The notes beneath the pieces are model-generated. The model saw only the letters and a list, made by a program, of their open reading frames with translations. It did not search any database and was not told where the DNA came from. A DNA stretch of 64,000 nucleotides from an uncultured Arenicella sp. (GTDB lineage Bacteria > Pseudomonadota > Gammaproteobacteria > Arenicellales > Arenicellaceae). Positions 42,246 through 51,222 of the stretch are shown here, piece by piece (the stretch's first letter is position 1; every line of letters starts with the position of its first letter). The DNA lies in assembly GCA_947499305.1 (NCBI GenBank), contig CANMNN010000003.1:62001-126000 (forward strand), written 5' to 3'. Made by a program: the position numbers and the translations under genes.

Positions 42246-43178
42246 ATGAATACGCTGATTACTGGCTCAATGGCTTATGACACCATCATGGTGTTTGAAG
42301 ACCAATTTAAAAACCACATACTGCCTGAGCAAACTCACATTTTGAATGTGGCGTTTCTAGTGCCGGGAATGACGCGCCATCTTGGCGGTTGCGCTGGCAA
42401 TATAGCCTATAACCTCAAATTGCTTGGCGGTTCACCGGTGATTATGGCAACCGTTGGTGAAGACTTTGGACCTTATTATCGTTATCTTGAAGAGCAAGGC
42501 TTAAGTGCTGAGCATGTGACAAAGGTTGAAGACACTTTCACAGCGCAAGCATTTATTACCACTGACATCGATAATAATCAAATCATTGCCTTTCACCCTG
42601 GTGCGATGAATTTTGCTCATCAAAATAAAATTGGTGATGCCCAAAATATTGAGCTGGGTATTGTTGGCCCAGATGGTCGCGATGCGATGATTGAGCACGC
42701 ACAGCAGTTTGCTGAATTAGAGATCCCCTTTATATTCGACCCTGGCCAAGGTTTACCTATGTTTTCAGGTGAAGAGTTAATAACCTTTTTGGATCAAGCT
42801 AACTATGCAATCGTAAATGACTACGAAAGCCAAATGTTGCTCGATAAAACTGGGCTTTCATTAGAGCAGCTCGCCGAAAAAGTTGAGACGCTTATCGTAA
42901 CGCGTGGTGGCGAGGGCTCTGAAATTTATAATGCGGGTGAAATGATTAAAGTCGCCAGCGCGCCGATAAGTGAGGCTGTCGACCCTACGGGCTGCGGAGA
43001 TGCATATAGAGCTGGAGTAATGCATGGCATGACCACTGGCCGCGATTGGAAAACATGCGGTCAGCTAGGTGCTTTGTGCGGCGCTATAAAAATTGAGCAT
43101 TCCGGTACACAAAATCACCGGTTCACGTCTGAGAGTTTTGCTGAGAGGTATCAGCAAGCCTTTGGTGAGACACTGTAA
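42246..43178 (+). CDS. PfkB-family sugar/nucleoside kinase, adenosine-kinase-like
   Basis: 310 residues. N-terminal glycine pair of the ribokinase family (RHLGGCAGNIAYNLKLLGG), middle NDYESQMLL, and the C-terminal ATP/anion-hole motif DPTGCGDAYRAG with the catalytic Asp. The layout is close to bacterial adenosine kinase-like proteins, whose N terminus begins similarly (ITGSMAYDTIM). Phosphorylates a sugar or nucleoside; adenosine is plausible but not certain. Stands alone between gcvH and lgt. Confidence 0.85.
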   Translation: MNTLITGSMAYDTIMVFEDQFKNHILPEQTHILNVAFLVPGMTRHLGGCAGNIAYNLKLLGGSPVIMATVGEDFGPYYRYLEEQGLSAEHVTKVEDTFTAQAFITTDIDNNQIIAFHPGAMNFAHQNKIGDAQNIELGIVGPDGRDAMIEHAQQFAELEIPFIFDPGQGLPMFSGEELITFLDQANYAIVNDYESQMLLDKTGLSLEQLAEKVETLIVTRGGEGSEIYNAGEMIKVASAPISEAVDPTGCGDAYRAGVMHGMTTGRDWKTCGQLGALCGAIKIEHSGTQNHRFTSESFAERYQQAFGETL

Positions 43179-43291
43179 AGCTTTGTTAACGAATGCACTT
43201 ATTGATCACATCGGGCTATTATTCAGCCTCTGTTCAGCAAGTTTAGCCTACACTAATCGCGATTGAATATCCTATTGAGGGTCATTAAAGA

Positions 43292-44077
43292 ATGCTAGTA
43301 CACCCTGACTTTGACCCTGTTGCGGTTTCGATCTTTGGGTTTGATATTCATTGGTATGGTCTGACCTATGTTGCAGGCTTTCTTAGCGTGTACTTTCTTT
43401 GGGTTTATAGAGTCAAGAGCTACCCCGAGTTAGTTGAGTCAAAATGGGACTCTGAGCTAATCTCTGACTTGATATTTTATGGAGCTATTGGCGCAGTGGT
43501 TGGCGGCAGACTAGGCTACGTTTTGTTCTATAAGCCCGACTATTACTTGAGCAACCTGGCCGAAGTGTTTTATCTCCAACAAGGCGGAATGTCATTTCAT
43601 GGCGGCTTGGTAGGCGTTATAGCTGGGATCTTTTTGTTCAGCCGTAAAATAAAGCTAAGTTTTATGGCCGTGGCCGATTTTGTGGCTCCCGTAGCACCAA
43701 TAGGTTTGTTTTTTGGCCGCATGGGCAATTTTATTAATCAAGAATTGTGGGGCAAGGTTACAGATGTGCCATGGGGGATGGTTTTCACTAACGGTGGTCC
43801 TCTGCCTAGGCATCCTTCAATGCTGTACGAAGCAATTTTGGAGGGTCTGGTATTGATGGCCATTCTCTGGTTTGTCGCCAGAAAGCCTCGCCCGCTAGGA
43901 ACGCTGTCAGGTCTATTTTTGATGGGTTATGCCAGTGCGCGAATTTTTGTAGAATTTTTTAGAGTGCCAGACGAACATCTGAATTATTTGTTGTTTGACT
44001 GGGTAACGATGGGGCAAATATTGAGTTTGCCGATGTTTCTATTAGGCCTGTATCTAATCATCAAGGCGAAGCGCTAA
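43292..44077 (+). CDS. lgt: Prolipoprotein diacylglyceryl transferase
   Basis: 261 residues with seven membrane helices. The Lgt signature GRMGNFINQELWG near residues 147-159, an HGG at the third helix (MSFHGGLVG) and PRHPSMLYEA are all present. It transfers diacylglycerol from phosphatidylglycerol to the lipobox Cys of prolipoproteins in the inner membrane. The next genes are a DUF4124 protein and lnt, so both outer steps of lipoprotein maturation lie within 3 kb; lspA is not here. Confidence 0.95.
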   Translation: MLVHPDFDPVAVSIFGFDIHWYGLTYVAGFLSVYFLWVYRVKSYPELVESKWDSELISDLIFYGAIGAVVGGRLGYVLFYKPDYYLSNLAEVFYLQQGGMSFHGGLVGVIAGIFLFSRKIKLSFMAVADFVAPVAPIGLFFGRMGNFINQELWGKVTDVPWGMVFTNGGPLPRHPSMLYEAILEGLVLMAILWFVARKPRPLGTLSGLFLMGYASARIFVEFFRVPDEHLNYLLFDWVTMGQILSLPMFLLGLYLIIKAKR

Positions 44078-44124
44078 GTAAGCTAAGCTCGGTTTGAAGT
44101 TAGATTATAATAGTGAGAAAAATC

Positions 44125-44724
44125 ATGAAAAAATTATTACTTTCGATCACGTCACTTGCATTATTTGCAAGCTTGACACCTGCTCATGCCATTAAGAAAT
44201 GCCAAGATGCAGAAGGCAAGTGGCACTACGGAGATATTGCGGTTCAGCAGTGCAAAAAGTCGAAGGTGACCACGCTGAGTAAACGTGGCTTTATAGAAAA
44301 GGAAAAAGAAGCGCCAAAAACCGAAGAGCAATTGCAAAAAGAGCAAGATGAACTAGCTGTCGCTGAAGCAGAGGCGGCCCGAGTTAGGGCCGAGGAAGAG
44401 GAGCGAGTTCGAATCTTAAGTGTATATGAAACCGAGGCCGACATTGACCGGCAACGTGATAACCAGATTAAGTCTGTCGAAGGGAGTATGGCGGTACACA
44501 AGGCTTACGTTAAATCCTTGACGGGTAAAATAGAGCGTCTGGAAAAAAGTGGTGTCAACTTTCGAGGCAAACGTAAAGAACTTCATCTTGCCAAAATTGA
44601 AACGGAAAATAGTAAAATCGAAAATTCGAAGTCAGAACTTAAGAAACTCGATAAGCAAAAAGAAGCAATCATGGCTCGTTTTGATAAGGAAAAACGTATC
44701 TACCGCGAAATTAAGAGCCGTTAA
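44125..44724 (+). CDS. Exported DUF4124-type protein with coiled-coil tail
   Basis: 199 residues from the ATG at 44125, which begins a clean signal peptide (KKLLLSITSLALFASLTP, cleavage after AHA). Then comes a short DUF4124-like module (IKKCQDAEGKWHYGDIAVQQ), followed by about 130 residues of charged coiled coil rich in Glu, Lys and Ala. A periplasmic protein of unknown role. Its position between lgt and lnt suggests a link with lipoprotein traffic or simply a shared transcript. A GTG 12 bases upstream would put charges in front of the signal peptide and is less likely. Confidence 0.75.
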   Translation: MKKLLLSITSLALFASLTPAHAIKKCQDAEGKWHYGDIAVQQCKKSKVTTLSKRGFIEKEKEAPKTEEQLQKEQDELAVAEAEAARVRAEEEERVRILSVYETEADIDRQRDNQIKSVEGSMAVHKAYVKSLTGKIERLEKSGVNFRGKRKELHLAKIETENSKIENSKSELKKLDKQKEAIMARFDKEKRIYREIKSR

Positions 44725-44751
44725 AAGAGCAAAGTTTAGCGTGGTTAAGTT

Positions 44752-46305
44752 TTGAGTCTCCGGTTAATTTTTGACAAGCAAACTCGCGTTCAAGGTAGGG
44801 CGCATGAGCTTCTAATACTAGTCCTTTGTTTGGGACTCGGAGCACTGCAGGTTCTCGCCTTTGCTCCATTTGAATATTGGCCGATCTCTTTTCTGAGCCT
44901 GGCCGCATTCTTTTCATTGTTGCCCCGCTTGGGCGTTAAGCAGGCTTTTAGAGCTGGTCTAGCTTATGGCTATGGAGTTTATGGCTTTGGGGTCTCTTGG
45001 GTGTATATCTCACTTTCGACTTATGGCGGCATGCCCATCTGGATGGGGACTATCGCCGTTTTGGGGTTTTCTGGTTTACTTGCTTTATTTATTGCCTCAG
45101 CCTCTGCAGTCAGTGTGTTTGTGTTTCGCGGTAAATACGTTTTAATCGGGGTCCCTTTTGTCTGGCTAATATTTGAATGGATGAAGAGTTGGGTACTAAC
45201 TGGTTTTCCTTGGCTTGATATTGGTTACACTCAGACTCCCACATGGTTAGTGTCATGGGCAGCAATCGGCGGGGTTTATTTAGTCAGTCTAATCGTATGC
45301 TTGACCGCAGTTTTAGTTGTGTTTTTGTTAAGCGCCTTTTATAGGTTAGCATTTGTGCGAGTAAGCTTGTATGCCTCGGCAATCTGCTTGATCGTCTTCT
45401 CATCCTATTTAGTTGCTAAAGTAGAGTGGTCGCAAGCTAGTGGGGGGACAATTGCGGTCGGAGTGATTCAAGCGAATGTTCCGATCAACGAAAAATGGCA
45501 AGCTGACGTTCGGCCTAAGCTAATAGAGAATTATCAAACGCTAAGTCATGAATTAGCTCGAAGCCAAAGACTAGATCTAATTGTATTGCCTGAGACAGCA
45601 TTGCCGCTCTACGCCCAACAGGCTGATACGGAATTTTGGCGAAAACTCGCACCGCCTAACACGGCCTTGTTGACCGGTATTATGGATAGCCCGAGCATCG
45701 CGCAGGGCAATCTTGATGAAAGCTATAATGCAGCGATTTTAAGTTGTGATGGAGCCACGCAGATTTATCGAAAACGGCATCTAGTGCCATTCGGTGAATA
45801 CTTGCCACTGCGATTCTTATTTAACTGGGTGCTCGAATACCTTGAGTTACCGATGAGTGATTTTTCATCTTGGCAAGGCCAGCAATCGCTTAACTGTGGC
45901 GATATCAAGCTTGGCCTATCAATTTGTTATGAAGATGCGTTTGCCGGGGAGTATCGTGAACACTTAGGCGATGCTACCATGTTGGTTAATATCAGCGAAG
46001 ATGCTTGGTTTGGCGATTCATTTGCTCCGCATCAAAGGCGTCAGATGGCGCAAATGCGGGCTGTAGAGTTGTCGCGGCCAATGGTTCGAAGCGCCAACTC
46101 TGGCCCATCTTTGTTTATCAATCATAAAGGAAAGGTGCTTGAAGCTAGTGAGCAGTTTACCGCAGCAACGATGGTTAGAGATGTTCAGCCGCATACCGGA
46201 GATACTCCGTTCAAACGTTTTGGCAATTGGACAATTTTATTGTCCTTATTCTTCGTGGTTTTGTTTGGCTTAGCCTCACGTAGAGAAAAGCAAAAGGACT
46301 TTTAA
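44752..46305 (+). CDS. lnt: Apolipoprotein N-acyltransferase
   Basis: 517 residues: about seven N-terminal membrane helices (residues 20-220) and a C-terminal nitrilase-like domain. The catalytic triad can be read as E281 (LPETALPLY), K341 (YRKRHLVPFGEY) and C392 (SICYEDAF). It adds the third acyl chain to lipoproteins, the last step before Lol export. The frame is closed by a stop two codons upstream and there is no ATG before the first helices, so the start is the TTG at 44752, which may limit its expression relative to the preceding gene. Confidence 0.95.
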   Translation: MSLRLIFDKQTRVQGRAHELLILVLCLGLGALQVLAFAPFEYWPISFLSLAAFFSLLPRLGVKQAFRAGLAYGYGVYGFGVSWVYISLSTYGGMPIWMGTIAVLGFSGLLALFIASASAVSVFVFRGKYVLIGVPFVWLIFEWMKSWVLTGFPWLDIGYTQTPTWLVSWAAIGGVYLVSLIVCLTAVLVVFLLSAFYRLAFVRVSLYASAICLIVFSSYLVAKVEWSQASGGTIAVGVIQANVPINEKWQADVRPKLIENYQTLSHELARSQRLDLIVLPETALPLYAQQADTEFWRKLAPPNTALLTGIMDSPSIAQGNLDESYNAAILSCDGATQIYRKRHLVPFGEYLPLRFLFNWVLEYLELPMSDFSSWQGQQSLNCGDIKLGLSICYEDAFAGEYREHLGDATMLVNISEDAWFGDSFAPHQRRQMAQMRAVELSRPMVRSANSGPSLFINHKGKVLEASEQFTAATMVRDVQPHTGDTPFKRFGNWTILLSLFFVVLFGLASRREKQKDF

Positions 46306-46330
46306 AATTCGAGCGAAGAGGAATCGTGCT

Positions 46331-47035
46331 TCAGATTTCACCCATTTTTTGCAATGCGCGATCTAGCCCTGAAAAGTTCGGCTTTTTGACTTTTCTCCGC
46401 TCTCCATTTGCCGACCTTGGTCGCGGAGTTGATCGGCTAATCCTTGCCGCAGAACTGGCGTTCGATGCAAGTTCAGCATTTGGGGCGCCTCGTGCGCTTC
46501 CGTCAGAGTAACTAATAATCGAGTTATCGCCCCTTGAGGAGCCTTTCCCTTTTACCAATGGTAGCCGCTCAATCGCTCCACTACGATTGAGCAATACCTC
46601 ACTAGGGCGTATCTCCTCAATCGATACTCCTGCTCCTTGAATAGTCTCGCCAATTGAATACAGCTTAGAATTGCGCTTACCTGACATGATGATGGCTCGC
46701 GCCATGTTTGTATCCGTCGCCGATAATACACCTTGCAAGGTCAGATCAAGCGTTGTTTTGGGAGCGTCCTCCTGCACAACTTTGGCAGGGCTCGGGTCTC
46801 CAAATAAATTTGCACGAACAATGTCGGTGATACGGTAGCTCTCTTTAGCCTTCTTTTGGATAGGTGCAATTTGTTGAGAAGAGTAATTTTGCTTTTTTAA
46901 TTTGCTTTGACCATTGGCGTGCCAAACCACGCTGGCGAGCGACAAAACTAACAGCACAATAGCTACTGAATAGGCTATTTTAGTGCCATGCAATGTCCAA
47001 GCTCTACTGGTTGAAATGGTGTTTAGCAGTTCCAT
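46331..47035 (-). CDS. GspC-like type II secretion protein (orphan)
   Basis: 234 residues. One membrane helix near 22-42, then the GspC homology region: residues 70-155 with DIVRANLFGDP, LDLTLQGVLSATDTNMARAI and KLYSIGETIQGAGVSIEEI. The C-terminal 60 residues are low-complexity (Ser/Arg/Ala-rich), and the PDZ domain of classical GspC is missing. GspC links the inner-membrane platform to the secretin GspD. No other gsp genes are in the window, so it either works with a set elsewhere or is a relic. Convergent with lnt, 25 bases apart. Confidence 0.8.
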   Translation of the reverse strand: MELLNTISTSRAWTLHGTKIAYSVAIVLLVLSLASVVWHANGQSKLKKQNYSSQQIAPIQKKAKESYRITDIVRANLFGDPSPAKVVQEDAPKTTLDLTLQGVLSATDTNMARAIIMSGKRNSKLYSIGETIQGAGVSIEEIRPSEVLLNRSGAIERLPLVKGKGSSRGDNSIISYSDGSARGAPNAELASNASSAARISRSTPRPRSANGERRKVKKPNFSGLDRALQKMGEI

Positions 47036-47718
47036 GGCACATAGTTTACCTCAAAGCGGGTAAAAGCCCTATTGAAAGAGTATGTTGCTAGGCTCAGAAA
47101 ATTGAAGGTTTTGTATCGATGTGTTAGACCTATAGGTTTGGCTAAATGAAAAAAATCAAATTAATTCAATGGCTTAGTTTAACTCAATGGGTCGGATTAC
47201 AGGGTGCCTATTGGCGTTGATGGCCTATGGTATTGCGGATTAAATTCAAGCAATTTAGTAAAGATACGAGTTGGATTACAAAAAGTACGACATTTGTTAA
47301 GAATGAGGCATTAGATCGAAGTGATAGTGTTGCGCCGCAAGATGGAGCAGCGCGAGATGGTGAGTTACACTTTTAGAAGAACGCGAGTTTGGAAGGCTGC
47401 TTGAGGTCTCTAAACAGCTTTATGAATCTGTAAGACTTGCTGCACGATCGCGTTTTCTTGCCAGCACATTTTTTGCCAGCACAGTGTTTACCTCGCTCGC
47501 TTGTGCTCGCGAACATGCTTCAAGCTCGTGGCATTTAGGCAGATTTTTCACCGGTGTCAGCAAAAAAGAGGGGGGCGAGCCATGCTTTGATAGAAGTTCG
47601 AAATCAGATGGTCGCCGAGCCCGAAACATTGGCGCGCGATTTTACTCGTTTGCATAGTTAGAAAATGAGTTCTTTCCAATGAAGGCAAGCGTTTCTTTAG
47701 GCAGCAATATCTAACTTT
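47036..47718. other. 683-bp gene-poor spacer with possible gene remnant
   Basis: No recognised gene. A 49-codon frame begins with ATG at 47227 and ends at 47376. A second open frame of 97 codons without a usual start (47364-47657) overlaps its end. A one-base change in the CTTTTAG stretch near 47370 would join them, so a frameshifted gene is possible; the protein resembles nothing I recognise. Other content: a TTTACC-CGCTCGCTTG stretch near 47487 that partly resembles the family A repeats. Confidence 0.4.
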
Positions 47719-49059
47719 TTACAAAAGAATCAGTGTGGCGAGCCCGAGAACTGAGAAGTAACCAACAACATCGGTGACTGTTGTCAACGCGACGCCGCCA
47801 GCGAGAGCTGGATCGATATTGATCTTATCTAAGAAGATCGGAATACACACACCAGCAATTGCACCCATTACCAAGTTCGCCATCATTGCTGCCGCGATAA
47901 CCAGCCCAAGCTGAATATTCTGAAACCAGACAGCGGCGATAATAGCGATCACCACCGCCCAAATTAGACCGTTAAGTACCCCTACCATTGTCTCCTTCTT
48001 GAGAACGGCGCGTAAGTTGTCGCGTGAAATGGTGCCTAAGCTCATGCCTCGAATAACCACAGTGAGGGTTTGAGTACCAGCATTGCCGCCCATGCTTGCA
48101 ACAATAGGCATTAACACAGCGAGCGCTACTAACTGCTGAATCGACCCATCAAACTGGTCGATAACCCAAGAGCCAAGTAGCGCTGTCAATAAGTTTACCG
48201 AAAGCCAAACAGTACGATCACGCGATGTTTTCGTTACTGGAGCAAAGATATCTTCGTCTTCTTTCAGGCCAGCCGCTGCCATGATGTCATGCTCAGCTTG
48301 ATCGCGGATTACATCGACCACATCATCAATGGTTATACGCCCTAGCAGGGCGTTGTGCTCGTCGACTACCGGTGCTGATATTAAATCGTAGTCAGCAAAA
48401 GCCTTAGCCACATCTTCTTCAACATCGAAGCTTTGAAAGGTCACCGACGTTTCAAGTGCGTGGGCAATCGCCGGGTCTCGACCCGGCTGAGTAATTAAGC
48501 GATCTAGTGGTAAAATGCCGGTGAGCCGGTTTTCTCTATCTACTAGATAAATAGAATCGGTGTGCTCAGGGAGTTCCGATTTAAGTCTCAGGTAATGCAG
48601 CACTACATCAAGAGAGATATTGTCGCGCACAGTAATTGCGTCGAGATTCATCAAGCCGCCAGCGCTGTCTTCTGGATAAGAGAGTACTTCTCCTAGGTTA
48701 GCGCGTTTTTCGGTGTCGATGGCAAATAAAACATCGGCCAGAAGTGCTTCAGGCAAATCAGGGATTAAATCCGCTAGCTCGTCGATATCAAGAACCTTAA
48801 TAGCGTTGACTAGTTCTCGGTTGTCTAAGTCATGAGCTAAGTTTTTGAATACCCCCTCGCTGAGCTCAGCAAGCACCTCGCCTTTTGCGTTTTTGGGGAT
48901 ATGTGTCCAGGCGGGGGGACGGTTGGCAGGCGTCAATTGCTCGAGGGCGTCAGCAATATCTGCTGGGTGAGCGTCTGCAAATAACTCGGCCACAGCAGCG
49001 CCGTTGTCTGCGCTTAACAGCTCAACTAAGTTGCTTATTTGTGGCGTAGTTTGATGCAT
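47719..49059 (-). CDS. mgtE: Magnesium transporter MgtE
   Basis: 446 residues: N-terminal alpha-solenoid MgtE_N domain (residues 1-130), two CBS domains (130-255, with LVDRENRLTGILPLDRLI and DYDLISAPVVDEHNALLG), and five membrane helices from about residue 285. The conserved PIVASMGGNAGTQTLTVVIR pore segment contains the family-wide GGNxGxQ motif. A Mg2+-gated channel in the inner membrane. Follows the PTS enzyme I gene by 129 bases in the same direction, a neighbour often seen for nitrogen-PTS genes. Confidence 0.95.
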   Translation of the reverse strand: MHQTTPQISNLVELLSADNGAAVAELFADAHPADIADALEQLTPANRPPAWTHIPKNAKGEVLAELSEGVFKNLAHDLDNRELVNAIKVLDIDELADLIPDLPEALLADVLFAIDTEKRANLGEVLSYPEDSAGGLMNLDAITVRDNISLDVVLHYLRLKSELPEHTDSIYLVDRENRLTGILPLDRLITQPGRDPAIAHALETSVTFQSFDVEEDVAKAFADYDLISAPVVDEHNALLGRITIDDVVDVIRDQAEHDIMAAAGLKEDEDIFAPVTKTSRDRTVWLSVNLLTALLGSWVIDQFDGSIQQLVALAVLMPIVASMGGNAGTQTLTVVIRGMSLGTISRDNLRAVLKKETMVGVLNGLIWAVVIAIIAAVWFQNIQLGLVIAAAMMANLVMGAIAGVCIPIFLDKINIDPALAGGVALTTVTDVVGYFSVLGLATLILL

Positions 49060-49188
49060 GATCCTTAGCCCCCAAAGGCTACAATCGGATTAATGTAACT
49101 TATTATAGCCTTCGAGGGTAATTCGCGCACTATTGATAATTTGCTACAGATCAATAATTAATAGTGTTTGAAAAGCGCCGCCAGTGCA

Positions 49189-50922
49189 TCATATTTGATT
49201 TAGCTTTGCTAGCAAATCGCGCGCCTCGCTTGGATTATCTGACCCCATTATTTTGCCTACTAAATAGCGCAGCTTGGTAGTGTCGGCATTCAAAATGCGA
49301 TCCTTAACGTCGAGTAAGTACGTCGCGTCCATACTGAAGTTACGCAAGCCAAGCCCCAGCAAAAGCCTTGTATATTGAACATTACCGGCCATTTCACCGC
49401 AAAGTGATACAGGAATATCTGCTTTTTTGCCGGCGCGGATGACCTGTTTAATTAGCTGCAGTACAGCCGGGTGCATGGGGTCATACAAATAATTTACAGC
49501 GTCGTCTACACGATCAATTGCGAGCGTGTATTGAATAAGATCGTTTGTACCAATCGAAAGAAAGTCGAGTTTTTGTGCAAAAGCGTCAGCCATAATAGCT
49601 GCTGCGGGTACTTCAATCATGCCGCCAACTCTAATTCTTGAGTCGTGTGCAATACCTTCTGCTTTAAGCTCGGCTTTGGTTTGTTTAATGATGGTGAGAA
49701 TTTGGTTGATCTCATCGAAATTACTGACCATCGGGATCATGATCGATACCTTGCCAAAGGCCGAAGCTCGTAAAATTGCGCGCAGCTGCGGTTTGAAAAT
49801 TTCGATGTGATTTAAGCACATTCTTACCGCACGTAAACCAAGTGGTGATTCGCTTGATTGCTTATTCGGATAATTGAAATCGAGCTGTTTATCACCGCCA
49901 ATGTCGAGTGTGCGAATGATCACGGGTTTGCCGACAGTACTAGCAATACGCTTATATTCACGAAACTGTTCGCTTTCATTAGGCGCCTGCTCACGATTCA
50001 TAAACAAGTACTCTGTGCGATATAGGCCAACACCAGCGGCGTTAACTTTAGTCAAGGCTTTTACGTCTTTCGCAGTTTCGATGTTACCAAGCAATTGCAC
50101 TTTTTGAGCGTCGGCAGTTTGACTGCGTTTTTTTATAAGCGTGCTTAGCTCGCGCTCGCGAGCACGAATTTTGCTTTGGCGGCTCTTATATTCGCGCAGC
50201 ACTTTAGAGCTTGGATTAATAATTATGATGCCACGCATGCCGTCAACAATGAGCATGTCATTGTCATTGATGTAGCGCGTACTGCCATGTAAGCCGACCA
50301 CGGCAGGCATCTTTAGGCTACGGGCGATAATCGCCGTATGCGATATTTGGCTACCAAGATCTGTGACAAATGATGCCACTTTTCGGTCTTTGATGAACAT
50401 GGTTTCAGCTGGCGATAGGTCCTTGCCAACAACAATGCGGCCGCCAAGATCTTCATCGTTAAATTCGTCTAGATTGTGTGAGACTATGTTTAATAGACGG
50501 CGTAAGACACGATTAGCCACGTGCTGAACATCAGCCTTCTTTGCGCGCAGATAGGCGTCTTCCATCTGCTCGAACACCTTTATTAAGGTGTCAGCTTGAG
50601 TTTGAAGCGCGAATTCGGCATTGACCTGCTCTTTGCGAATGATCTTGATTGACTCATCCATGATCATAGGATCGCGTAGCATCAGCATATGCGCGTTAAT
50701 AAACGCTGCACTTTCTTTTGGAGCGTCTTTGGCAAGCCCCTTCAATAGGACTTTGTAAGTGTTTTCTGTATCATTTATTGCGGCTCGAAAGCGCTTTACT
50801 TCAGAATTTATTTGCGCAGCGGCTAGCGTTACTTGCGGAATTTCTATGTCGCTGTTTTTGAGTACGTAGGCTGGGCCAATGGCGATGCCACGACCAATAC
50901 CTGATCCAAATAGACTCAACAT
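49189..50922 (-). CDS. Phosphoenolpyruvate-protein phosphotransferase (PTS enzyme I)
   Basis: 577 residues, the length of a PtsI-type enzyme I without the N-terminal GAF domain found in E. coli PtsP. The HPr-binding N-terminal helices come first, then the phospho-His loop LGSQISHTAIIARSLKMPAV. The C-terminal PEP-binding barrel has the TDLGG-like TLDIGGDKQ and VSLCGEMAGN with the catalytic Cys. It passes phosphate from PEP to the HPr encoded three bases upstream, then to the EIIA-Ntr in this cluster. No sugar-specific EII is nearby, so a regulatory PTS is likely. Confidence 0.92.
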   Translation of the reverse strand: MLSLFGSGIGRGIAIGPAYVLKNSDIEIPQVTLAAAQINSEVKRFRAAINDTENTYKVLLKGLAKDAPKESAAFINAHMLMLRDPMIMDESIKIIRKEQVNAEFALQTQADTLIKVFEQMEDAYLRAKKADVQHVANRVLRRLLNIVSHNLDEFNDEDLGGRIVVGKDLSPAETMFIKDRKVASFVTDLGSQISHTAIIARSLKMPAVVGLHGSTRYINDNDMLIVDGMRGIIIINPSSKVLREYKSRQSKIRARERELSTLIKKRSQTADAQKVQLLGNIETAKDVKALTKVNAAGVGLYRTEYLFMNREQAPNESEQFREYKRIASTVGKPVIIRTLDIGGDKQLDFNYPNKQSSESPLGLRAVRMCLNHIEIFKPQLRAILRASAFGKVSIMIPMVSNFDEINQILTIIKQTKAELKAEGIAHDSRIRVGGMIEVPAAAIMADAFAQKLDFLSIGTNDLIQYTLAIDRVDDAVNYLYDPMHPAVLQLIKQVIRAGKKADIPVSLCGEMAGNVQYTRLLLGLGLRNFSMDATYLLDVKDRILNADTTKLRYLVGKIMGSDNPSEARDLLAKLNQI

Positions 50923-50925
50923 AGG

Positions 50926-51195
50926 CTACTCCTGTTCATCGAAGTAATTATTGATTAGACCGCTGACAGCGCTCATTGCGGCTTGTTCATCTTCGCCATC
51001 GGTTCTAATAGTTACTATGCTGCCAACGGAGGCGGCCAGCATCATTACCGACATAATACTTTTTGCATCCGCGGTTTGAGAGGCAAATTCGATTTCTACT
51101 CGTGATATAAAACGGGCCGCGGTGCTAACAAGTTTTGCCGAAGCGCGCGCGTGAAGACCAAGCTTGTTGATGATTTCTATTTCTTGTTCAAGCAT
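50926..51195 (-). CDS. HPr-like phosphocarrier (NPr)
   Basis: 89 residues. The active His15 lies in KLGLHARASAK and Ser46 is in AKSIMSVMM, the regulatory-site equivalent. The sequence is of the HPr/NPr group and sits between rapZ and enzyme I, the usual place for NPr (ptsO). It relays phosphate from enzyme I to EIIA-Ntr. No HPr kinase is in view. Confidence 0.93.
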   Translation of the reverse strand: MLEQEIEIINKLGLHARASAKLVSTAARFISRVEIEFASQTADAKSIMSVMMLAASVGSIVTIRTDGEDEQAAMSAVSGLINNYFDEQE

Positions 51196-51222
51196 CGTAT
51201 TACCCTGTCTCTAGCGATTGTT

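Noticed and set aside
47420-47629. Leftward 69-residue ORF beside mgtE
   Set aside because: No ribosome site and no recognised similarity; the region shows overlapping open frames on both strands.
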